A stretch of 37,668 bases of DNA from Streptomyces populi (GCF_002911015.1 NZ_KZ626922.1:1-37668); one strand, 5' to 3'; shown: positions 15,777 through 23,344, counted from the first letter of the stretch. Numbers and translations: made by a program. Notes: generated by a model not told the origin, from the sequence alone.

Positions 15777-15799
15777 CTCGGGGCCGGCCCGAGCCGGGC
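15777..15799. terminator. GC-rich overlapping hairpins at the end of gluD
   Basis: Directly after the gluD stop, two alternative short stems are possible: CTCGGG/CCCGAG (15777-15782, 15788-15793) and GCCCG/CGGGC (15787-15791, 15795-15799). They may terminate the gluABCD operon. Stems are short and there is no U-tract. Confidence 0.35.
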
Positions 15800-16693
15800 T
15801 CAGGCGACTCCGCCGCCGGCACCCGTCGCGGCCGTGCCGGCGATGGTCGCGTCGTTCGGCGAGAGCACCGCACCGGTCGTCTTCTTGCCCCGGCGCAGCC
15901 GCCCCTCCAGCCAGGAGGCGAAGCTGGTGAGCGTGAAGTTCAGGATGATGAAGATGACGGCGACGACGACGAAGCTCGGGATGACGTTCGCGTAGTTGGC
16001 CGCGAGGGTGCTGCGCGCGCTGAGGAGTTCCGCGTAGCTGATCATCACACCGCCCAGCGCGGTGTCCTTCACGATGACGACGAGCTGGCTGACGATCGCC
16101 GGGAGCATCACGGTGACCGACTGCGGCAGCAGGATGCTGGTCATCGTCTGGCCCTTGCGCAGCCCGATCGCGTACGCGGCCTCCGTCTGTCCCTTGGGGA
16201 GCGCGAGGACGCCCGCCCGGACGACCTCGGCGAGGACCGAGGCGTTGTAGAGCACGAGGCCGGTGACCACCGCGTAGAGCGGACGGTCCTCGCTCGCGAT
16301 GTTCGCGGACTGGGCGTAGAGCTCGTTCGCGAACAGCATGAGCAGCAGGACCGGGATGGACCGGAAGAACTCGACCACGGCCCCGACGGGGACGCGTACC
16401 CAGCGATGGTCGGAGAGACGGGCGATGCCGAGGGCGGCGCCCAGCGGGAGGGCGATGACCACGCTGAGTGCGGCGGCCTTCAGCGTGCCCCACAGGCCCG
16501 GCAGCAGATACGTGCTCCAGGCGTCCGCCGTGGTGAACGGCTGCCACAGGGCCCATTTGAGCTGGCCCTTGTCGTCCAGGGCCTGCCAGACCCACCACAG
16601 CAGCGCCGCCATCAGGACGGCGAAGAGGACGGAGAAGAGGACATTGCGGCGCCTGGCCCGGGGGCCGGGGGCGTCGTAGAGGACGGAGGTCAT
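15800..16693 (-). CDS. gluD: Glutamate ABC transporter permease GluD
   Basis: Permease of the polar amino acid uptake family (His/Glu/Gln/Arg/opine type), 297 residues. A cytoplasmic N-terminus and a first membrane segment (FSVLFAVLMAALLWWVWQAL) are followed by an extracytoplasmic loop and the permease core of about five segments. The EAA-loop, which contacts the ATPase, reads EAAYAIGLRKGQTMTSILLP. The C-terminus has a hydrophilic tail of about 40 residues rich in Ala, Gly and Thr. The ATG overlaps the gluC stop (ATGA). It is the second permease of the operon and works as a heterodimer with GluC. Substrate assignment rests on operon order and the neighbouring gluRK system known in S. coelicolor. 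Confidence 0.94.
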   Translation of the reverse strand: MTSVLYDAPGPRARRRNVLFSVLFAVLMAALLWWVWQALDDKGQLKWALWQPFTTADAWSTYLLPGLWGTLKAAALSVVIALPLGAALGIARLSDHRWVRVPVGAVVEFFRSIPVLLLMLFANELYAQSANIASEDRPLYAVVTGLVLYNASVLAEVVRAGVLALPKGQTEAAYAIGLRKGQTMTSILLPQSVTVMLPAIVSQLVVIVKDTALGGVMISYAELLSARSTLAANYANVIPSFVVVAVIFIILNFTLTSFASWLEGRLRRGKKTTGAVLSPNDATIAGTAATGAGGGVA

Positions 16694-17355
16694 CGCTTCA
16701 CCGCCAGTCGCTTGCCCAGCCAGCCGAGGAAGAGGCCGGTGGGGAGGGTCAGGACCACGAACCCGAAGGCGAAGACGGCGGCGATGAGGACCGTCTGGGC
16801 CTCGTTCTCCATCATCGTCTTCATCAGGGTGGCGGCTTCGGCCACGCCGATCGCGGCGGCCACGGTCGTGTTCTTGGTCAGGGCGATCAGCACGTTCGCC
16901 AGCGGGACGACGACGGCCCGGAACGCCTGCGGCAGCACGATCAGCCGCAGGGTCTGGCCGAAGCCGAGCCCGATCGCCCGGGCCGCCTCGGCCTGTCCGA
17001 CCGGAACGGTGTTGATGCCCGAACGCAGCGCCTCGCAGACGAAGGCCGCGTGATAGACGACGAGACTGAGCACCGCGAGCCGGAAGCCCTGGACGTCGAA
17101 GTCGGACGTGCCCATCGTGACGCCGAAGATGTCGGCGAGGCCGAGCGAGCTGAACAGGATGATGATCGTCAGGGGGATGTTCCGGACGATGTTCACGTAG
17201 GCGGTGCCGAATCCGCGCATGAGCGGGATCGGGCTGACCCGCATCGCGGCCAGCAGGGTGCCCAGGACCAGGGAGCCGAGGGCGGAGAGGACGGTGAGTT
17301 TCACCGTCATCCAGAACGCCCCCAGGACGTCATAACCTTGAAGAAAGTCGAACAC
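16690..17355 (-). CDS. gluC: Glutamate ABC transporter permease GluC
   Basis: Permease of 221 residues, polar amino acid family. It starts at GTG 17355 (VFDFLQGYDVLGAFWMTVKL), preceded by GGGAGA. The longer open frame upstream is His/Arg/Pro-rich and overlaps the intergenic hairpin, so it is rejected. There are about five membrane segments. The EAA-loop reads EAARAIGLGFGQTLRLIVLP, and NIPLTIIILF matches the family. It forms the membrane channel together with GluD. The gap of 160 nt from gluB contains a large hairpin, so expression relative to the binding protein is probably lowered. Confidence 0.94.
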   Translation of the reverse strand: MFDFLQGYDVLGAFWMTVKLTVLSALGSLVLGTLLAAMRVSPIPLMRGFGTAYVNIVRNIPLTIIILFSSLGLADIFGVTMGTSDFDVQGFRLAVLSLVVYHAAFVCEALRSGINTVPVGQAEAARAIGLGFGQTLRLIVLPQAFRAVVVPLANVLIALTKNTTVAAAIGVAEAATLMKTMMENEAQTVLIAAVFAFGFVVLTLPTGLFLGWLGKRLAVKR

Positions 17356-17406
17356 GATCTCCCGCGCTTCCGGGTGGTGGTGAACGTGGCGGACGGGGCG
17401 GGCGGC

Positions 17407-17442
17407 GGTGTGCCGCCGCCGTGATCGCGGCGGCGGCACACC
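17407..17442 (-). terminator. Perfect 15-bp hairpin between gluB and gluC
   Basis: GGTGTGCCGCCGCCG (17407-17421) and CGGCGGCGGCACACC (17428-17442) are exact reverse complements around a 6-nt loop. It lies inside the operon between the binding-protein and permease genes. It has no U-tract, so it may be a partial terminator or an mRNA-stabilising structure that keeps gluB product in excess. Confidence 0.75.
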
Positions 17443-17515
17443 TGCTCGGCTCCCCCCGTGAACCGCGGATTCCCGCGTTGGCCGAGGGCCCCTGCGTTGC
17501 CTGGTGGGCCGAGGA

Positions 17516-18352
17516 CTACTTGACGATCACGCCGATCTTCGGAGCCTGCTCGTTCTTGTAGTCCGCCGGGCCGAAGTTCTTCTCGACCGCCTTCTTCCAG
17601 GAGCCGTCGCTGACCATCTTCTCCAGCGCGGTGTTGATCTTCTTCTCCAGCTCGGCGTCGCCCTTCTTGAGGCCGATGCCGTAGTTCTCGTTGCTCAGCT
17701 TGAGGCCGGCGAGCTTGAACTGGCCCTTGTACTTGTCCTGCGCGGCGAAGCCCGCGAGGATCGAGTCGTCGGTGGTCACCGCGTCGACGGCGCCGCTCTG
17801 CAGGGCGGCGATGCACTCCGAGTAGCCGCTGTACTGCTTCAGGTTGGCCTTCGGGGCGATGGTGTCGTGGACGTTCTGCGCCGAGGTCGAGCCGGTCACG
17901 GAGCACAGCTTCTTGCCGTTGAGGTCCGTGCCCTTGGCGATGTTCGCGTCCTTCTTGACCAGCAGGTCCTGGTGGGCCAGCAGGTACGGGCCCGCGAAGT
18001 CGACCTTCTGCTTGCGCTCGTCGGTGATCGAGTAGGTGGCCGCGATGAACTTCACGTCACCGCGGGCGATCGCGTTCTCGCGGTCGGCGCTCTTGGTCTC
18101 GACGAACGTGATCTGGCTGGGCTTGTAGCCGAGTTCCTTGGCCACGTAGGTCGCGACGTCCACGTCGAAACCGGCGAAGGAGCCGTCCGGCTGCTTCAGG
18201 CCGAGACCGGGCTGGTCGTACTTGATGCCGATCTTGATGTTTCCGCCGCCCGAGGACCCGCTGTCGTCCTTGTCGCCGGAACCGCACGCGGTGGCGGCCG
18301 AGGCGAGGGCGAGTACGGCGGCCGAGACGGCTGCTGCCTTGCGGAGCTTCAT
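17516..18352 (-). CDS. gluB: Glutamate-binding lipoprotein GluB
   Basis: Substrate-binding protein of the ABC importer, 278 residues. It has a lipoprotein signal peptide (MKLRKAAAVSAAVLALASAATAC), with lipidation expected at Cys23 and a Ser/Gly/Asp linker after it. The bacterial solute-binding family 3 fold is evident from IKIGIKYDQPGLG, FAGFDVDVATYVAKELG and VDAVTTDDSILAGF. ATG 18352 is preferred to an ATG 9 nt upstream because AAGGA is 8 nt from it and would abut or overlap the other. It is anchored outside the membrane and delivers glutamate to GluC/GluD. Confidence 0.95.
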   Translation of the reverse strand: MKLRKAAAVSAAVLALASAATACGSGDKDDSGSSGGGNIKIGIKYDQPGLGLKQPDGSFAGFDVDVATYVAKELGYKPSQITFVETKSADRENAIARGDVKFIAATYSITDERKQKVDFAGPYLLAHQDLLVKKDANIAKGTDLNGKKLCSVTGSTSAQNVHDTIAPKANLKQYSGYSECIAALQSGAVDAVTTDDSILAGFAAQDKYKGQFKLAGLKLSNENYGIGLKKGDAELEKKINTALEKMVSDGSWKKAVEKNFGPADYKNEQAPKIGVIVK

Positions 18353-18417
18353 GGTGAACATCCTTCGGGTAAGAGTGAGGTGCGGGCCGTCGACGGGCAG
18401 GTGACGCAGGTGGTCCG

Positions 18418-18462
18418 CCGCGCGCGGGGACGTCAGTCACCCCCGCGCGCGGGGACGTCAGT
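18418..18462. repeat. 20-bp direct repeat covering the gluA stop codon
   Basis: Two identical 20-bp units (18418-18437 and 18443-18462), 25 bp apart, include the gluA stop (18458-18460) and continue into the gluA-gluB gap. The embedded CCCCGCGCGCGGGG (18441-18454) is palindromic and could act as a weak attenuator between gluA and gluB. Confidence 0.8.
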
Positions 18463-19234
18463 GGTGCAGGATCTTCGACAGGAAGTCCTTGGCGCGGTCG
18501 CTGCGCGGGTTGCTGAAGAACTGGTCCGGCGCGGCCTCTTCGACGATGCGGCCGTCGGCCATGAAGACGACCCGGTTGGCGGCCGAACGGGCGAAGCCCA
18601 TCTCGTGGGTGACGACGATCATGGTCATGCCGTCCCGGGCGAGCTGCTGCATGACCTCGAGGACCTCGTTGATCATCTCGGGGTCCAGTGCCGAGGTCGG
18701 CTCGTCGAAGAGCATGACCTTGGGGTCCATCGCCAAGGCCCTCGCGATGGCGACGCGTTGCTGCTGGCCGCCCGACAGCTGCGCCGGGTACTTGTCGGCC
18801 TGTGTACCCACGCCGACACGGTCGAGCAGGGCCCGGGCCTTGTCCTCCGCCGCCTGCTTGCCGGTCTTGCGGACCTTGATCTGTCCCAGCATCACGTTCT
18901 CGAGCACGGTCTTGTGCGCGAAGAGGTTGAACGACTGGAAGACCATGCCCACGTCGGCCCGGAGCCGGGCGAGTGCCTTGCCCTCCTGGGGCAGCGGCCT
19001 GCCGTCGATCGAGATGTCGCCCGAATCGACCGTCTCCAGGCGGTTGATGGTGCGGCACAAGGTGGACTTCCCGGACCCGGAGGGTCCGATGACCACGACG
19101 ACCTCGCCACGGGTGATCGTCAGGTCGATGTCCTGGAGCACGTGCAACGCGCCGAAGTGCTTGTTGACGTTCTTCAGGACGACCAGATCTCCGGTCCCGG
19201 CCATGGCGTCCTTGGCCGCCGATGCATCGGTCAT
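18458..19234 (-). CDS. gluA: Glutamate ABC transporter ATPase GluA
   Basis: ABC ATPase of 258 residues, polar amino acid subfamily. Walker A GPSGSGKST (50-58), Q-loop FQSFNLF (99-105), signature LSGGQQQR (153-160), Walker B MLFDEPTSALDP (174-185) and H-loop His210 are intact. It powers uptake through GluC/GluD. First gene of the minus-strand operon gluA-gluB-gluC-gluD, divergent from gluR. ATG 19234 has a GGAG about 10 nt upstream. The gap to gluB (106 nt) holds a 20-bp direct repeat and a short palindrome. Confidence 0.96.
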   Translation of the reverse strand: MTDASAAKDAMAGTGDLVVLKNVNKHFGALHVLQDIDLTITRGEVVVVIGPSGSGKSTLCRTINRLETVDSGDISIDGRPLPQEGKALARLRADVGMVFQSFNLFAHKTVLENVMLGQIKVRKTGKQAAEDKARALLDRVGVGTQADKYPAQLSGGQQQRVAIARALAMDPKVMLFDEPTSALDPEMINEVLEVMQQLARDGMTMIVVTHEMGFARSAANRVVFMADGRIVEEAAPDQFFSNPRSDRAKDFLSKILHH

Positions 19235-19251
19235 CGCTTTGGGGCTCCGTC

Positions 19252-19270
19252 CTCCTCGGTTTCGGAGGAG
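19252..19270 (-). promoter_or_regulatory. Small hairpin in the gluA leader
   Basis: CTCCTC (19252-19257) pairs with GAGGAG (19265-19270) around a 7-nt loop, about 20 nt before the gluA start. It could sequester purine-rich sequence near the ribosome binding site. Its role is not shown. Confidence 0.35.
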
Positions 19271-19296
19271 AGTAGTGACCCTTCATGACCAGCGTC

Positions 19297-19319
19297 ATTA
19301 CATCTGAGGGGAATCTGAG
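19297..19319 (-). promoter_or_regulatory. gluA -10 element and candidate GluR operator
   Basis: The plus strand reads ATCTGAG at 19302-19308 and again at 19313-19319, a 7-bp direct repeat with 11-bp period, about one helical turn. OmpR/PhoB-type response regulators bind such repeats. On the minus strand the repeats run directly into TGTAAT (19302-19297), a good -10 for gluA, so a bound activator would contact RNA polymerase. GluR is encoded divergently next door. Binding is inferred. Confidence 0.6.
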
Positions 19320-19449
19320 CATCACGATCCGGTAGCAATCGGACACGCGTCGTAGCAGTCGTACGGACGCGCGTACCGGCTGGATAACGGAAGCCCCGGG
19401 CAACCCGAAGCCCCTTGACGCCGTCCTTGTTCATCGGCGTGACTTCCTT

Positions 19450-19469
19450 GGTGCACGCGCGCGTGCACC
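19450..19469. repeat. Perfect 20-bp palindrome in the gluA-gluR gap
   Basis: GGTGCACGCGCGCGTGCACC is fully self-complementary. It lies between the gluA promoter region and gluR. It could be a dimer-binding operator, or a hairpin in the gluR leader, where it is followed by a T-rich GCTTTGTTG. Confidence 0.7.
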
Positions 19470-19492
19470 GCTTTGTTGAAACGGGGACCGTT

Positions 19493-19538
19493 CGACCGAC
19501 GAGACCCGCGACCGCACGACCGATGAGACCCGGGACCG
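19493..19538 (+). repeat. 22-bp imperfect direct repeat upstream of gluR
   Basis: Two 22-nt units (19493-19514 and 19517-19538), 24 bp apart, differ at two positions and share the core CGACCGAYGAGACCCG. They lie 40-90 nt before gluR and may be a duplication or tandem regulator sites. Confidence 0.65.
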
Positions 19539-19580
19539 TACCGATGAAGCGGTACGGCCGATGAGCCGGAGGGGGCCGGA

Positions 19581-20267
19581 ATGAGACTGCTCCTCGTCGA
19601 GGACGACAACCACGTCGCCGCCGCCCTGTCCGCGGTGCTGGCACGGCACGGCTTCGAGGTCACGCACGCCCGCAGCGGCGAGGAGGCCCTGCGCGCCCTC
19701 GTCCCCGAGAGCGACGGCTTCGGTGTCGTCCTGCTCGACCTGGGGCTGCCCGACCAGGACGGGTACGAGGTCTGCGGCAAGATCCGCAAGCGGACCGCCA
19801 CGCCGGTGATCATGGTCACCGCGCGCGCGGACGTCCGGTCCCGCATCCACGGGCTCAATCTCGGCGCCGACGACTACGTGGTGAAGCCGTACGACACCGG
19901 GGAACTGCTCGCCCGTATCCACGCCGTCAGCAGGCGCAGCGCCCACGACGACGTGTCGGCGCCCGGCGAGAACCTGGTGCTCCTGGGATCCGTGCGCATC
20001 GAGCTCCCCAACCGCCAGGTCACCGTGGACGGCTCGGTGGTCCAGCTGACCCGCAAGGAGTTCGACCTGCTCGCGCTGCTGGCCCAGCGCCCCGGAGTGG
20101 TGTTCCGCCGGGAGCAGATCATCAGCGAGGTGTGGCGCACCAGCTGGGAGGGGACCGGCCGCACGCTGGAGGTGCACGTGGCGTCGCTGCGCTCCAAGCT
20201 GCGCATGCCGGCGCTGATCGAGACCGTGCGCGGCGTCGGGTACCGGCTCGTCGCCCCGGCTTCGTAG
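19581..20267 (+). CDS. gluR: OmpR-family response regulator GluR
   Basis: Response regulator of 228 residues. The receiver domain (about 1-115) has the acidic pair (EDD, 7-9), phospho-acceptor Asp53 (VLLDLGLPDQDG), Thr80 and Lys102 (VVKPYD). The C-terminal winged-helix domain of OmpR/PhoB type (about 130-228) includes LTRKEFDLLALLAQRPG and VRGVGYRLV. A good ribosome binding site (GGAGGG) precedes ATG 19581. It is followed after 9 nt by gluK and is divergent from gluABCD. In S. coelicolor the equivalent GluR-GluK pair controls this glutamate importer, and the same is expected here. Confidence 0.95.
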   Translation: MRLLLVEDDNHVAAALSAVLARHGFEVTHARSGEEALRALVPESDGFGVVLLDLGLPDQDGYEVCGKIRKRTATPVIMVTARADVRSRIHGLNLGADDYVVKPYDTGELLARIHAVSRRSAHDDVSAPGENLVLLGSVRIELPNRQVTVDGSVVQLTRKEFDLLALLAQRPGVVFRREQIISEVWRTSWEGTGRTLEVHVASLRSKLRMPALIETVRGVGYRLVAPAS

Positions 20268-20276
20268 CGGGTACGG

Positions 20277-21683
20277 GTGCGCACCCGCCTCCTGCCGCTG
20301 CTCATCGTCCTGATGGCGGCCGTTCTGCTCGCGCTCGGCGTACCGCTCGCGGCGAGCGTCGCGGCGGCGCAGCAGCAGCGCGTGGTCGTCGACCGCATCG
20401 ACGACACCGCGCGCTTCGCGGCCCTCGCCCAGTACGTCACCGACTCCCCGAGCCGCTCCCTGGCCGGCTTCCCGGACGAGCGCGGCGAGACCCTGCGTAC
20501 CGAACTCGCCCGCTACTACGAGGTGTACGGCATCCGGGCAGGCGTCTTCTACCGCGACGACATGCCGATGGCCAACGCGCCGGAGAGCTGGCTCCTGCCC
20601 GAGTCCGGCGCGGCCCGCGACGCCTTCAACGAGGCGCTCGTCAGCCGCCGCAGTCACGATCCCGAACAGGTCTGGCCCTGGCAGCGCCACCGGCTCGTCG
20701 TCGCTTCCCCGGTCATACGCGACGGCGACGTCATCGGCGTCGTCGTCACCGACTCGCCCACCGGGCAGATGCGTTCCGAGACCCTGCACGGCTGGCTGGT
20801 CATCGGCGCGGGCGAGATCGCCGCGATGCTCCTCGCGCTCGGCGCCGCGCTGCGCCTCACCGGCTGGGTGCTCAGGCCCGTGCGCGTTCTCGACGCCACC
20901 ACCCACGACATCGCGACCGGCCGACTGAAGTCCCGGGTCGCGCCCTCCGGCGGACCGCCCGAACTCCAGCGTCTGGCACGGTCGTTCAACGAGATGGCGG
21001 ACAACGTCGAGAGCGTGCTGGAACAGCAGCGGGCCTTCGTCGCCGACGCCTCGCACCAACTGCGCAACCCGCTCTCGGCGCTGCTGCTGCGGATCGAGCT
21101 GCTCGCCCTCGAACTCCCGGAGGGCAACGAGGAGATCGCGTCCGTCCGCACCGAGGGCAAGCGCCTGACCCAGGTGCTCGACGACCTGCTCGACCTGGCC
21201 CTCGCCGAGCACGCCGAGGCCGACGTGCGCCTGACCGACATCGGCGCGCTGACCGCCGAGCGCGTGGCGTCCTGGCAGCCGGTCGCCGACAGCAAGGGCG
21301 TACGGCTGACGGGGAACTGCCCGCCCACGACCGCCTGGGCCGACCCCATCACCCTGTCCAGCGCCCTGGACGCGGTGATCGACAACGCGGTCAAGTTCAC
21401 GCCCGAGGGGGAGTGCGTCGAGGTGACGGTCGCCTCGAACGGCGCGTCCTCGACCGTCGTGGTCACCGACGGCGGCCCCGGACTCGGCGACGAGGACCTG
21501 ACCCGCATCGGCGACCGCTTCTGGCGCAGCACCGCCCACCAGAACGTCAAGGGCTCGGGCCTCGGCCTCTCCATCTCCCGGGCCCTGCTCGCCGCGGGCG
21601 GCGGCTCCATCGCGTACGGCCACCACGAACCGCACGGCCTGCGGGTGACGGTGACGGTGCCCAGGTCGGAACCGGTGGCCTGA
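20277..21683 (+). CDS. gluK: Sensor histidine kinase GluK
   Basis: Membrane sensor kinase of 468 residues starting at GTG 20277. It has a membrane segment at about 6-30, an extracytoplasmic sensor region of about 140 residues, a second segment at about 172-195, a HAMP region to about 250, and a HisKA domain with phospho-acceptor His260 (FVADASHQLRNPLSALL). The ATP-binding domain has the N-box around Asn370 (DNAVKFTPEG), the G1 box DGGPGLG (398-404) and the G2 box GSGLGLS (427-433). It phosphorylates GluR; the genes are separated by only 9 nt. In S. coelicolor the pair responds to glutamate. The sensor region has no family I recognise. Confidence 0.94.
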   Translation: MRTRLLPLLIVLMAAVLLALGVPLAASVAAAQQQRVVVDRIDDTARFAALAQYVTDSPSRSLAGFPDERGETLRTELARYYEVYGIRAGVFYRDDMPMANAPESWLLPESGAARDAFNEALVSRRSHDPEQVWPWQRHRLVVASPVIRDGDVIGVVVTDSPTGQMRSETLHGWLVIGAGEIAAMLLALGAALRLTGWVLRPVRVLDATTHDIATGRLKSRVAPSGGPPELQRLARSFNEMADNVESVLEQQRAFVADASHQLRNPLSALLLRIELLALELPEGNEEIASVRTEGKRLTQVLDDLLDLALAEHAEADVRLTDIGALTAERVASWQPVADSKGVRLTGNCPPTTAWADPITLSSALDAVIDNAVKFTPEGECVEVTVASNGASSTVVVTDGGPGLGDEDLTRIGDRFWRSTAHQNVKGSGLGLSISRALLAAGGGSIAYGHHEPHGLRVTVTVPRSEPVA

Positions 21684-21689
21684 GGGATC

Positions 21690-21708
21690 CGGCGGGCCGG
21701 CCCCGCCG
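21690..21708. terminator. Hairpin between convergent gluK and the TAXI gene
   Basis: CGGCGGG (21690-21696) pairs with CCCGCCG (21702-21708) around a 5-nt loop, within the 36-nt gap between two convergent stops. Candidate bidirectional terminator. Confidence 0.5.
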
Positions 21709-21719
21709 TACGGGGACCG

Positions 21720-22718
21720 CTACGGCTTGATCGACCGGTAGTAGCGGCGCGCGCCCTCGTGCAGCGGCAGCGGATCGGTGTAGATCGCCGTGCGCAGGTC
21801 CACCAGCTGGGCCGCGTGCACCACCGAGCCGATGCGGTCGCGGCTCGCGATCACCGTACGGGTGAGCTCCTCGGTGAGGTCCGCGTCCGCGTCCTCCCGG
21901 GTGATCAGGAAGTTGGCCACGGCCAGCGTCTGCACGGCGGCGCCGCGCTGCGCCCGCGGGTAGGCGTCGGCGGGCATCACGGCGGACCGGTAGTAGCGCG
22001 AGCCGCCGCCCTGCTTGTGCAGCGCCTCGACCAGGTCGCTCCCGATCGGCACCAGCCGGATGTCGGCGGTCTTCGAGAGGCCCTGGACGGCGTTCGTCGG
22101 CAGACCGCCCGACCAGAAGAAGGCGTCGATCTTGTGCTGTTCGAGCAGGTCGGGCATCTTCGCGATGCTGGCGTCGAGCGGCTCGATGTCCTTGCGAGGG
22201 TCGAGACCCGCCGCCTCGAGCACGTGGTTCGCGATCAGCCGCACCCCGGAACCGCTCGGTCCCACGGCGACCTTCAGGCCCCTCAGGTCCTTCACGGACT
22301 CCACGGGCGAGGAACGCAGGACCACCAGGTGCACGTAGTCGTCGTAGAGCCGCGAGCAGCCGCGCAGCCGCTTCGCTCCCGGCTTGTCCTGGAGGACGTA
22401 CGCCTCCACGGCGTCGGCCGCCGCGATGGTGAAGTCGGCCTCGCCGGTGGCCACCCGGCTGATGTTCTCCTGCGATCCGTCGCTGTCCCACAGCCGCACC
22501 TTCAGCCGCGGCATGTCCTTGGCGATGGCGCCCTGGAGGAGCTTTCCGTACATCTGGTAGACCCCGGTCGGGGTGCCCGTGCTGAAGGTGATCGTCCCGC
22601 TCGGGGATTCCCCGCCCAGCGGCAGCAGCCACCACAGCAGCAGCCCGACGACCGCGAGGACGGCCGCCGAGCCGGACAGCGCGAGTCGCCGGCCGATGCG
22701 GGGGAGTGCCTGGAACAT
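21720..22718 (-). CDS. TAXI family solute-binding protein (TRAP-type), membrane anchored
   Basis: Protein of 332 residues from ATG 22718, with an N-terminal membrane anchor or uncleaved signal (about 13-34, LALSGSAAVLAVVGLLLWWLLP) and no lipobox. The extracytoplasmic part matches TAXI-type TRAP binding proteins: TITFSTGTPTGVYQMYGKLL, LRGLKVAVGPSGSGVRLIANHVL and AFFWSGGLPTNAVQGL. TRAP importers need DctQ/DctM-type membrane proteins and none are encoded nearby, so this may serve a distant transporter or act as a sensor partner; it is convergent with gluK. A frame extension to 22832 overlaps the divergent promoter and is rejected. A -10-like CAGGAT lies 7 nt before the ATG. Confidence 0.88.
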   Translation of the reverse strand: MFQALPRIGRRLALSGSAAVLAVVGLLLWWLLPLGGESPSGTITFSTGTPTGVYQMYGKLLQGAIAKDMPRLKVRLWDSDGSQENISRVATGEADFTIAAADAVEAYVLQDKPGAKRLRGCSRLYDDYVHLVVLRSSPVESVKDLRGLKVAVGPSGSGVRLIANHVLEAAGLDPRKDIEPLDASIAKMPDLLEQHKIDAFFWSGGLPTNAVQGLSKTADIRLVPIGSDLVEALHKQGGGSRYYRSAVMPADAYPRAQRGAAVQTLAVANFLITREDADADLTEELTRTVIASRDRIGSVVHAAQLVDLRTAIYTDPLPLHEGARRYYRSIKP

Positions 22719-22789
22719 GCGCGCGATCCTGCCAGTCCGGGGCCGGTTCTGGCCAGGGCCGGCCCCGGGAGCGGGCACCGGCGGATGGG

Positions 22790-22795
22790 TAGGCT
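22790..22795 (+). promoter_or_regulatory. -10 element of the MazG-like gene
   Basis: TAGGCT, which fits TAnnnT, ends 6 nt before ATG 22802 and predicts a leaderless mRNA. The divergent TAXI gene has CAGGAT 7 nt from its start, so both promoters share this 83-nt gap. Confidence 0.5.
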
Positions 22796-22801
22796 CGCCG
22801 G

Positions 22802-23263
22802 ATGCAGCCGTCCTCGCCGTCACAGGTCCCACCGTCCGACTCCCCGGTGTCTCCCGTGTCCTCCGGTTCCCCGGTCTCCCTGGTCCGCGAATTCCATCTC
22901 GCCTTCGGCCTCGACGTCCGGGGCACCCCCACCGAGGTATCCCCGGAACTCGCCGCGCACCGCGGCGAGCTGCTGGCGGAGGAGGCCGCGGAGGTCGCCG
23001 AGGTCTCGGTCGGCGGCCCGCTCGACCGGCTGGCGCACGAGCTCGCCGACGTCGTGTACGTGGCGTACGGCACGGCCCTCGTCCACGGGATCGACCTCGA
23101 CGCGGTGATCGCCGAGATCCACCGGGCCAACATGACGAAGATCGGCCCCGACGGGCACGTCGCCCGCAGGGCCGACGGCAAGGTCCTCAAGGGCGAGCAC
23201 TACCGGGCACCGGACGTGTCGGAGGTGCTGCGGCGGCAGGGGTGGAGCGCGCCGGGCGCGTAG
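22802..23263 (+). CDS. MazG-like/phosphoribosyl-ATP pyrophosphohydrolase-like protein
   Basis: Protein of 153 residues. After a Ser/Pro-rich start of about 25 residues comes an all-alpha NTP pyrophosphatase-type domain: VREFHLAFGLD, then ELLAEEAAEVAEV, LAHELADVVYVAYG and IHRANMTKIGPDGHV. The acidic residues of the E..EE and ExAD-type motifs, which bind magnesium, are present. Members hydrolyse nucleoside triphosphates or phosphoribosyl-ATP. The true HisE is normally a shorter protein near hisG, so this is more likely a house-cleaning MazG-like enzyme. The substrate is unknown. Confidence 0.82.
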   Translation: MQPSSPSQVPPSDSPVSPVSSGSPVSLVREFHLAFGLDVRGTPTEVSPELAAHRGELLAEEAAEVAEVSVGGPLDRLAHELADVVYVAYGTALVHGIDLDAVIAEIHRANMTKIGPDGHVARRADGKVLKGEHYRAPDVSEVLRRQGWSAPGA

Positions 23264-23344
23264 GACCAGGGGAGTCCCCGAGGGGCGGAGGGGGCCGTAC
23301 GGCCGACACCACCGCGGGAGAACCAGCGACGACGAGGAGAGCGC

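Noticed and set aside
19431..21635. Minus-strand frame of 734 codons opposite gluR and gluK
   Set aside because: Antisense shadow; both sense genes have complete catalytic motifs.
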